The position numbers and the translations under genes are program-made. Under the pieces are notes generated by a model. That model saw nothing but the letters and a program-made list of their open reading frames with translations. It was not told the origin of the DNA and searched no databases. From positions 1 through 16,044 of the forward strand of contig JBCCRH010000087.1 in NCBI GenBank assembly GCA_039208045.1: a stretch of DNA of 16,044 nt. The letters are read 5' to 3'. This stretch comes from JBCCRH01 sp039208045. Its GTDB lineage: Bacteria > Bacteroidota > Bacteroidia > Chitinophagales > Saprospiraceae. Shown here in pieces: positions 1 through 5,766 of this stretch (positions are counted from its first letter, which is position 1; the number at the start of each line of letters is the position of its first letter).

Positions 1-26
1 AACAGAAGAAAAAAAGTGTGTTGCTA

Positions 27-57
27 TTGCAATTATATGATATATCAAATATATTTG
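27..57 (+). promoter_or_regulatory. Bacteroidetes-type promoter of the MarR gene
   Basis: TATATTTG at 50-57 matches the Bacteroidetes -7 consensus TAnnTTTG exactly. A TTG at 27-29 lies 20 bases upstream, a suitable distance for the -33 element. Transcription would start around 62-65, at or just after the first ATG of the downstream gene, so that gene is either nearly leaderless or starts at a later ATG (77). The match is seen directly; promoter function is inferred. Confidence 0.55.
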
Positions 58-67
58 CATCATGCAA
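34..67. promoter_or_regulatory. Candidate operator dyads for the adjacent MarR regulator
   Basis: Two dyads overlap the promoter. At 34-51 there is an 18-base imperfect palindrome (TATaTGATATATCAaATA, one mismatched pair) between the -33 and -7 elements. At 55-67, TTGCATcATGCAA has perfect 6-base arms and covers the end of the -7 element and the first ATG. A short ATTGCAAT palindrome also lies at 26-33. MarR dimers typically bind AT-rich imperfect palindromes of about 16-20 bases in their own promoters, so autorepression is a reasonable inference. Confidence 0.4.
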
Positions 68-520
68 TTTGGAACTATGATATTTCAACTACCACAGAAT
101 ACTATCTTTTATCTCTTAGAAAAATCCATGAAGCGTTACCGCAAATTGGCCCAGAAGAAGGTTGATGAGACCGATTATAATATCAGTATCAATCAACTGA
201 TCCTGCTACTCAATCTTCAGGAGCGCCCCAAGCTGTCGCAGGTGGAACTGGCAGAATTAGTATTTAAGGATTTTGCCTCGGTAGCTCGAATGGTAGATCT
301 TCTAGTCAAGAAGGGATACTTGAAGAGGATCGAAAGCTCGGTAGATCGCCGAAAGAAAGATTTGATACTGACCAGCACTTGTGAAGCCATGCTATCGGTA
401 CTGCGGCCTGTGGTAGAAGAATATCGGGTACTAGCTCTAGGCGATTTTTCTGAAGAAGACATCAAAAAGATACAGTCTTTTCTAACGCAATTAATTGATA
501 ATTGTGAAACGCACCTCTAA
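62..520 (+). CDS. MarR-family winged-helix transcriptional regulator
   Basis: A 152-residue protein of normal MarR length. Helical dimerisation segments lie at about 10-35 and 110-150, with a winged helix-turn-helix between them: LSQVELAEL (58-66) is the first HTH helix, residues 70-84 form the recognition helix, and 89-104 form the wing, which holds the family-typical D-R-R at 95-97. MarR proteins are cytoplasmic dimers that usually repress themselves and a neighbouring gene and release DNA on binding a small molecule or on oxidation. No ligand can be read from the sequence. The start at 62 is the longest reading; ATG 77 (MIFQLPQN, 147 residues) is a good alternative because the promoter would place the transcript start near 62. 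The S41 peptidase gene follows 48 bases later on the same strand and could be co-transcribed. The family call is secure; the target is unknown. Confidence 0.85.
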   Translation: MQFGTMIFQLPQNTIFYLLEKSMKRYRKLAQKKVDETDYNISINQLILLLNLQERPKLSQVELAELVFKDFASVARMVDLLVKKGYLKRIESSVDRRKKDLILTSTCEAMLSVLRPVVEEYRVLALGDFSEEDIKKIQSFLTQLIDNCETHL

Positions 521-568
521 AACACCCTAAACTACTTTTATTTCATCATCCGACTCAATTAAAACATC

Positions 569-1975
569 ATGCATTACAAGAACAGACTCATGTTCTACTG
601 TCACTCTTTACTCCTTACTATACTATTGGGAGCAGCAGCAACATTGACCGCTCAAGAAGAGCCACTTACTACATCTTACAAGAATGGGATCATTCAAAAG
701 ACTTCGAAAGAATTGATTGATAGGTATGTATTTCCGGATATCGCCCAACAGATTGCCGCAGATATTACCCAAAAAAATAAGGCTGGCTATTTTGATCCGT
801 TTACAAAGCTAGAAGGATTTATTGATGCCTTAAACGATCGTATCTACCAGATTAGTAAAGACAAGCATATTTCGTTGACCATAAAGGAAGGTATGGCCAC
901 AACAGCAACAGAGGAGGCCGCATGGTATGCTCCTAAACTGGAAGAGCGGACCTTTTTTAGACGATATAACGCTAACTTTAAATCCGTCGAAAAGTTAGAA
1001 GACAATATCGCCTATCTGGATTTAAGAGGATTCTATGGCCTCGACTATGGCCGAAACTATGCAGACTATGCCATGGCTCAGATGCGCAATGCAGATGCTA
1101 TCATCATTGATTTACGAAAGAACTCTGGAGGAAGAGGAGATATGGTAGAATATCTACTGAGCTACTTTTTTGAAGAACCGATCGTTACGGGAAGATCGCG
1201 TAAGCGAAGTGGAGATCGCTTTGTCGATCGGACGCATACATCTGCTGTTCGCTTGACTGGAAAAACACTAATGGATGTGCCTGTATTTATTTTGACCAGT
1301 AGCATCACGTTCTCGGCAGCAGAGTCTTTTTGCTATCCCATGCAGGCCTATGGCAGAGCCACTATTATTGGCGAAGTGACAAAAGGTGGGGCCAATGCCG
1401 GCGATCTCATCTCTATCGATGAGCAGTTGAATATTTTTATTCCTGATGTAGCCGCCCTTCCCCACCCTAAAACCAATACGATGTGGGAAGGCGTTGGAAT
1501 CATCCCAGATATTAAAGTTGATAGCTCGATGGCACTAGAAACAGCTATGGAACACGCCAAGGCAGCAGCAGCCGCTTACAAACAGAAAATGGATGAAGCG
1601 GCCAAAGCTGCGATATTGGAGTTAAACGAGATCGTTTCTAACTATGATGGAACTAATGATCAGACCATCATAGATGCCTATTTAAAATACCGAGACCAGG
1701 ACGTCATTTTTGAGGAATGGGAGCTGAATGCTTTAGCGTATCAATGTTTGTCTAATGACCAATTGCCACTCGCATTAGCCCTATTTAAAACTAACACTGC
1801 TCTATATCCTCATTCTGCAAAGGCTTTCCAAAATTACGCCGAAGCCCTTGCCAATCAAGGCAATACTAAAGCGGCAATAACTAATTATGAGCAGGCGCTT
1901 GCATTAGCAGAGGCTTATCAGCAAGAAAGGTTGATAGAGGGTATCCAAAAGCGCTTAAATGAGTTGAAAGAGTAG
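569..1975 (+). CDS. Secreted S41-family peptidase with C-terminal TPR-like tail
   Basis: A 468-residue protein with an N-terminal signal peptide (hydrophobic 13-27, likely cleavage after A28). Residues 38-105 resemble the helical N-terminal region of IRBP/tricorn-like S41 peptidases. Residues 145-315 form the S41 catalytic core: IAYLDLRGF (148-156), an IIIDLRKNSGG strand-loop (178-188), the nucleophile Ser249 in TFSAAESF, GEVTKGGAN (268-276) and WEGVGIIPDI (306-315). I see no PDZ domain, unlike CtpA-type processing proteases. An Ala/Lys-rich helical linker follows (about 322-355), and about 397-450 resembles tetratricopeptide repeats (ALFKTNTALYPHSAKAFQNY, then a similar helix pair). It probably cleaves peptides in the periplasm or at the cell surface; the substrate is unknown. 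There is no lipobox and no T9SS tail. It lies 48 bases after the MarR gene, with no terminator seen between them. The family is secure, the tail call moderate. Confidence 0.87.
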   Translation: MHYKNRLMFYCHSLLLTILLGAAATLTAQEEPLTTSYKNGIIQKTSKELIDRYVFPDIAQQIAADITQKNKAGYFDPFTKLEGFIDALNDRIYQISKDKHISLTIKEGMATTATEEAAWYAPKLEERTFFRRYNANFKSVEKLEDNIAYLDLRGFYGLDYGRNYADYAMAQMRNADAIIIDLRKNSGGRGDMVEYLLSYFFEEPIVTGRSRKRSGDRFVDRTHTSAVRLTGKTLMDVPVFILTSSITFSAAESFCYPMQAYGRATIIGEVTKGGANAGDLISIDEQLNIFIPDVAALPHPKTNTMWEGVGIIPDIKVDSSMALETAMEHAKAAAAAYKQKMDEAAKAAILELNEIVSNYDGTNDQTIIDAYLKYRDQDVIFEEWELNALAYQCLSNDQLPLALALFKTNTALYPHSAKAFQNYAEALANQGNTKAAITNYEQALALAEAYQQERLIEGIQKRLNELKE

Positions 1976-2041
1976 AAGTTATCGCAGCTAGCTCTTCCGC
2001 TTTTACCTTTGGTCTGCCCCACCCATTTGTACTATTTATCG

Positions 2042-2049
2042 TACCTTTG
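2042..2049 (+). promoter_or_regulatory. Candidate -7 element for der
   Basis: TACCTTTG matches TAnnTTTG exactly, 33 bases before the der ATG. The leader between them is AT-rich and has no Shine-Dalgarno sequence, as is usual in Bacteroidetes. No TTG lies at the expected -33 distance. An identical TACCTTTG occurs at 2004-2011. Nothing else was recognised in the 107-base gap between the peptidase and der. Confidence 0.4.
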
Positions 2050-2082
2050 TGCTCCTTTAGAATTTAAAAAAATCCTAAGAAG

Positions 2083-3387
2083 ATGGCCAATAGTATTGTG
2101 GCAATAGTGGGGCGACCAAATGTAGGAAAGTCAACGATTTATAATCGCTTGATTGGAGAGCGGCAAGCGATTATTGATGACATAAGCGGGGTGACGAGAG
2201 ATCGTCAGTATGGTAATAGCTTTTGGAATGGCAAGACCTTTACGGTAGTCGATACCGGTGGTTTTGTGCGTGATTCGGACGATATTTTTGAGGCAGCAAT
2301 TCGCTCGCAGGTGCGCATTGCCATTGACGAGGCGGCTGTGATCATTTTTATGGTAGACGTCACCACGGGTATTACTGATTTGGACGAGCAGATTACAGAT
2401 ATGTTGCGCAAAACGGATAAGCCCGTTTTACTAGCCGTCAACAAGGTGGATAACCACGCTCGCATGCTGGATGCGAACGAGTTTTGGGGCTTGGGCTTTG
2501 AGCAAACGTTCTTTCTGTCATCCATTACAGGTAGTGGAACGGGTGATTTGCTGGACGCCGTAACGGAATATTTGGAGGAGAGAGAAGAAGAGGAAAGTAC
2601 GATTCCTAAGTTTGCCATTTTGGGGCAACCTAATGTCGGGAAGTCTTCCCTTACGAATGCGCTGCTCGGCGAGGAGCGCAATATAGTAACAGAAATTGCA
2701 GGTACCACTCGCGACTCTATTCATACTCACTATTCTAAATTTGGCAAGGAATTCTTGCTAATTGATACCGCAGGAATCCGTAAAAAGTCAAAGGTACATG
2801 AGGATTTGGAGTTCTACTCTGTGATGCGAGCTATCAAGGCATTGGAGGAAGCTGATGTGTGTATTTTAATGATCGATGCGCAGACTGGTGTCGAGCAGCA
2901 GGATATGAATATTTTCCGTTTGGCGGTCAAGCGAAACAAGGGGATTGTGCTGCTCGTCAATAAGTGGGATTTGGTGCAAAAGGAAACGAATACGGCCCGT
3001 GATTTTGAGAAAGAAATTCGCAAGCGATTGGCGCCGTTTAATGATGTGCCGATCATTTTTATTTCGGTGCTAGAAAAGCAGCGCATTTTCCAGGCAGTAG
3101 AAACAGCTTTGGAAGTACATACTAGCCGTACCCGTAAGATCAAGACCTCGGAGCTTAATGATGTTATGCTTAAAGCGATTGAACACTACCCACCGCCTAG
3201 CCATCGGGGTAAGTTTATCAAGATCAAGTACATTACACAGATTAAGACCTACTATCCTGCTTTTGCGTTCTTTTGCAATTATCCGAAACACATCAAAGAA
3301 AACTATCGCAACTTTCTGGATAATCAGTTGCGTAAAAATTTTAATTTTACCGGCGTTCCAATTACGATCTATTTCCGTAAGAAATAG
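2083..3387 (+). CDS. der: Ribosome-assembly GTPase Der (EngA)
   Basis: A 434-residue protein, full length for Der, an essential GTPase with two tandem G domains that acts in maturation of the 50S ribosomal subunit. G domain 1 has GRPNVGKS (10-17), DTGG (57-60) and NKVD (120-123). An acidic linker (about 165-172, E-rich) precedes G domain 2, which has GQPNVGKS (181-188), DTAG (228-231) and NKWD (293-296). The C-terminal KH-like domain (about 348-434) carries the usual PPP..GK..KI.Y.TQ pattern and ends in PITIYFRKK. The G5 loops read SSITG (146-150) and SVLEK (328-332), where SA is common. The ATG at 2083 leads straight into the first beta strand and P-loop. rfbC follows after 21 bases, so read-through into the rhamnose genes is likely. 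Confidence 0.97.
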   Translation: MANSIVAIVGRPNVGKSTIYNRLIGERQAIIDDISGVTRDRQYGNSFWNGKTFTVVDTGGFVRDSDDIFEAAIRSQVRIAIDEAAVIIFMVDVTTGITDLDEQITDMLRKTDKPVLLAVNKVDNHARMLDANEFWGLGFEQTFFLSSITGSGTGDLLDAVTEYLEEREEEESTIPKFAILGQPNVGKSSLTNALLGEERNIVTEIAGTTRDSIHTHYSKFGKEFLLIDTAGIRKKSKVHEDLEFYSVMRAIKALEEADVCILMIDAQTGVEQQDMNIFRLAVKRNKGIVLLVNKWDLVQKETNTARDFEKEIRKRLAPFNDVPIIFISVLEKQRIFQAVETALEVHTSRTRKIKTSELNDVMLKAIEHYPPPSHRGKFIKIKYITQIKTYYPAFAFFCNYPKHIKENYRNFLDNQLRKNFNFTGVPITIYFRKK

Positions 3388-3408
3388 GTTTCTAAGAAAT
3401 CAGACGCT

Positions 3409-3957
3409 ATGCCTTTTACAGCAACAGGAATTGAAGGGTTGATTGTAGTAGAACCCAGAGTTTTCGCCGATGACCGGGGTTATTTTTACGAAAGTTACAA
3501 TGCCGAAAAGTTTAAGGCAGGTGGGATCACAGCCGATTTTATACAAGACAATCAAGCCTTTTCCCACTACGGCACGGTGAGGGGGCTCCACTACCAAGCG
3601 CCTCCTTTCGCGCAAGCAAAATTGGTACGGGTGGTGCAGGGCAAAGTGCTAGATGTAGCAGTGGATCTTCGCCCAGCATCGGCTACTTATTTACGAGTAT
3701 TCTCCATAGTATTAAGTGCTGAAAATCATAAACAGCTGTTTGTGCCGCGTGGCTTTGCGCACGGTTATTCTGTGCTAAGCGAAAGCGCCATATTTTGTTA
3801 CAAGGTGGATAATGTCTACTCTAAAGCATCTGAGGGAGGTATCTTTCTAGATGATACACAACTAAATATTGACTGGCAAGTGCCTGAGGCGGATCGCATT
3901 ATTTCGGAAAAAGATTTACACTTACCAGCTTTAGGGCAGCATGTACCCGCTCACTAA
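3409..3957 (+). CDS. rfbC: dTDP-4-dehydrorhamnose 3,5-epimerase
   Basis: A 182-residue cupin enzyme of normal RmlC length. It epimerises C3 and C5 of dTDP-4-dehydro-6-deoxyglucose, the third step of dTDP-L-rhamnose synthesis, in the cytoplasm. Family landmarks are DDRGYFYESY (21-30), VRGLHYQ (57-63) with the catalytic-base His61, KLVRVVQGKVLDVAVDLR (71-88), FVPRGFAHGY (111-120), the conserved Tyr131, and SEKDLHLP (166-173), whose Asp is the usual partner of the catalytic His. The gene starts 21 bases after der and ends 27 bases before rfbD, the next enzyme of the pathway, so the three genes are probably co-transcribed. rfbA and rfbB are not in the window. Confidence 0.95.
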   Translation: MPFTATGIEGLIVVEPRVFADDRGYFYESYNAEKFKAGGITADFIQDNQAFSHYGTVRGLHYQAPPFAQAKLVRVVQGKVLDVAVDLRPASATYLRVFSIVLSAENHKQLFVPRGFAHGYSVLSESAIFCYKVDNVYSKASEGGIFLDDTQLNIDWQVPEADRIISEKDLHLPALGQHVPAH

Positions 3958-3984
3958 ACCATCCATCACTTCACAAATACCTAC

Positions 3985-4860
3985 ATGAATAAGGTCTTAG
4001 TAACAGGAGATTTCGGCCAATTGGGACAGGAGTTTCAAGTGCTACAAACGCAATATCCCGACTGGGAATTCTTATTTCCAGGTGGCAGAGCAGGCTTAGA
4101 CATTACCAATGCAGCTGAAGTTGATCAGATATTCGAGCATTTCCAACCTAACTTTTGCATCAACTGTGCTGCTTACACCCAAGTAGACAAGGCGGAGACA
4201 GAACCCGATTTGGCGAAAGCCGTAAACGCCGATGGTGTACTGCATTTAGCGAAAGCGTGTACAAAACATAGCACGCAGCTGATCCACTTTTCTACGGACT
4301 ACGTGTATGGAGGGCAACAAAACAGACCTTTTGTAGAAACGGACGCTACCCATCCTACCGGCACCTATGCCTCTACAAAGCTCCAAGGTGAGCAACTCTT
4401 GCTAGCGACCTTACCTACCGCTATCGTTATCCGCACCTCTTGGGTGTACTCCTCCTTTGGGCATAATTTTGTGAAAACGATGCTCCGATTAGGTGCAACG
4501 CGCGATCAGTTGAGTGTGGTGTTCGATCAGATTGGAACACCGACTTATGCGCGCGATTTAGCGAAAGCGACCCTACAAATCATACAGGCCAAGATAGCAG
4601 GCGAATCTGCTTCAGGTATTTTTCACTACTCCAATGAAGGCGTATGTAGCTGGTATGATTTTGCACAAGCCATATTCGAGTTATCGGGTGTAGCTATTAC
4701 GCTGTCCCCCATTGAGAGCAAAGACTACCCCACCCCTGCGCATCGCCCCCATTTTAGCGTACTCAATAAAGCAAAGATCAAATCGACTTTTGGCTTGACC
4801 ATTCCACATTGGAGAACCAGCCTGGAAAGTTGTCTGGAAACGCTGAAAGCAGGATCATAA
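3985..4860 (+). CDS. rfbD: dTDP-4-dehydrorhamnose reductase
   Basis: A 291-residue extended short-chain dehydrogenase/reductase of normal RmlD length. It reduces dTDP-4-dehydro-L-rhamnose with NAD(P)H to dTDP-L-rhamnose, the donor for surface polysaccharide. The Rossmann glycine motif is VTGDFGQLGQE (6-16), with Asp-Phe where Ala-Asn is common. NCAAYTQVDKAE (60-71) and STDYVYGG (103-110) follow. The catalytic Tyr128 and Lys132 lie in TYASTKLQGE (127-136). DQIGTPTYARDLA (181-193) and the C-terminal RPHFSVLNKAK (254-264) are typical of RmlD. It lies directly downstream of rfbC, whose product is its substrate. The gene ends at the edge of a palindrome-rich non-coding stretch. Confidence 0.95.
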   Translation: MNKVLVTGDFGQLGQEFQVLQTQYPDWEFLFPGGRAGLDITNAAEVDQIFEHFQPNFCINCAAYTQVDKAETEPDLAKAVNADGVLHLAKACTKHSTQLIHFSTDYVYGGQQNRPFVETDATHPTGTYASTKLQGEQLLLATLPTAIVIRTSWVYSSFGHNFVKTMLRLGATRDQLSVVFDQIGTPTYARDLAKATLQIIQAKIAGESASGIFHYSNEGVCSWYDFAQAIFELSGVAITLSPIESKDYPTPAHRPHFSVLNKAKIKSTFGLTIPHWRTSLESCLETLKAGS

Positions 4861-4885
4861 GGGAAATTTCCAACTGTTTGGCTGA

Positions 4886-5039
4886 AGTATTGTTTATACT
4901 GACGATTAAATGGTTTGCAATATGCAATACCATGCTAATGTCAGTATATACTGCACCAAAGTGGTTTGAAATATGGCAAACCACTTTGCGTCATGTATAG
5001 ATATTGGTATTTTAAAGTACGATATTTTATAACAATACT
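4886..5039. repeat. Palindrome-rich intergenic element with two tandem ~51-base units
   Basis: This covers most of the 184-base gap between rfbD and ribE. TATACTG at 4895 and 4947, TGGTTTG at 4911 and 4962, AATATG at 4919 and 4970, GTCA at 4940 and 4990, and GTATA at 4944 and 4995 recur in order at offsets of 50-52, which defines two imperfect tandem units. Each unit is also a dyad. In unit 1, TATACTGAC (4895-4903) pairs with GTCAGTATA (4940-4948), and ATGGTTTGCA (4910-4919) pairs with TGCAAtACCAT (4923-4933). Unit 2 has a perfect 12-base stem. A perfect palindrome CAGTATATACTG (4942-4953) spans their junction. Imperfect inverted ends AGTATTGTTTATA (4886-4898) and TATAACAATACT (5028-5039) enclose the element. 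I see no coding content and no known riboswitch motif. It could be a REP/BIME- or MITE-like repeat, an operator array, or a structured ribE leader. Confidence 0.6.
4957..4988. other. Perfect 12-bp hairpin upstream of ribE
   Basis: CAAAGTGGTTTG (4957-4968) and CAAACCACTTTG (4977-4988) are exact reverse complements around an 8-base loop. No T-run follows on either strand, so it does not look like an intrinsic terminator. It forms the core of the second tandem unit in this gap. Confidence 0.7.
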
Positions 5040-5044
5040 AACAT

Positions 5045-5656
5045 ATGTTTACAGGGATTATAGAATCTTTAGGGGAAATCAAAAAAATAGAACAAGAAGG
5101 CACCAATGTACACTTAACCATTGCGTCGTCGCTATCTAATCAGTTGAAAATAGACCAAAGTATTGCGCACAATGGCGTTTGCTTAACAGTGGTAGCGCAA
5201 GATGCGGGGCTACATACGGTGACTGCCATCGAAGAAACGATGAAGCGCTCTAATTTGGGCGATGTGGCGGAGGGCGATACGATTAACTTAGAGCGTGCTA
5301 TGCGTAATGATGCACGATTGGACGGACATATCGTACAGGGCCATGTGGATGCCACGGCCACTTGCGTTGCAGTGGATGTGAGAGATGGGAGTTGGTATTA
5401 TCGTTTTAAGTATACCCCTACAGAAGAGCACTTGCTCGTTGATAAAGGCTCTATTTGCATCAATGGAGTCAGCTTGACGGTGGTGGAACCTATTGGCGAT
5501 GAGTTTTCGGTAGCCATCATTCCGTACACATATGAGCATACGACCTTTAAGAACTTGGCGCCGGGCCAACGCGTGAACCTCGAATTTGATATTCTTGGCA
5601 AATACATTGCAAAATATGCTAAATTGTATATGAAAGCAGCTCCTACAGGAGTTTAA
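5045..5656 (+). CDS. ribE: Riboflavin synthase, alpha chain
   Basis: A 203-residue protein of normal length with the two lumazine-binding barrels of riboflavin synthase. The enzyme dismutates two 6,7-dimethyl-8-ribityllumazine molecules into riboflavin and a pyrimidine as a cytoplasmic trimer. It opens with the invariant MFTGIIE. Barrel 1 carries IAHNGVCLTVV (40-50) with the conserved Cys46, and LDGHIVQGHVD (92-102) leads into barrel 2. Barrel 2 repeats the motif as VDKGSICINGVSLTVVE (132-148), and the C-terminal helix is NLEFDILGKYIAKY (178-191). Other rib genes are absent, so it is not part of a visible riboflavin operon. The upstream stretch has no FMN riboswitch but does hold the tandem palindromes, which may affect its expression. 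Confidence 0.96.
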   Translation: MFTGIIESLGEIKKIEQEGTNVHLTIASSLSNQLKIDQSIAHNGVCLTVVAQDAGLHTVTAIEETMKRSNLGDVAEGDTINLERAMRNDARLDGHIVQGHVDATATCVAVDVRDGSWYYRFKYTPTEEHLLVDKGSICINGVSLTVVEPIGDEFSVAIIPYTYEHTTFKNLAPGQRVNLEFDILGKYIAKYAKLYMKAAPTGV

Positions 5657-5766
5657 GAGGTAGGATAAACCCTAGAGTTTGCATGCTGTACAACACTTTA
5701 CTGGGCAACTAAAATTCGGTGGAGTGTGTCTTACTTATACTATTATTATTCATAAACTACATCCCA

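Noticed and set aside
2205..2708. 167-codon minus-strand frame opposite der
   Set aside because: It is a shadow of the der G domains, low in complexity and rich in Ser.
4778..4984. Minus-strand 68-codon frame with repeated HISNH/HIANH-like segments
   Set aside because: The internal similarity simply reflects the tandem DNA repeat. It also overlaps rfbD antisense.
4809..5000. Small 63-codon plus-strand reading frame overlapping the end of rfbD
   Set aside because: It is out of frame with rfbD and runs through the palindromic repeat. Its protein matches nothing I recognise.
4861..5044. FMN riboswitch upstream of ribE
   Set aside because: The conserved RFN core (GGG-rich motif, GAAATTCCCGACCGGCGGTA-type block) is absent; the stretch is AT-rich with unrelated palindromes.
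5667..5680. Near-palindrome AAACCCTAGAGTTT after ribE as a terminator
   Set aside because: It has short arms with one mismatch, no loop of useful size and no T-run.
5719..5766. GTG start adding 16 residues to the secreted protein
   Set aside because: It would place a second hydrophobic stretch before a complete signal peptide; ATG 5767 starts exactly at the Met-Arg n-region.
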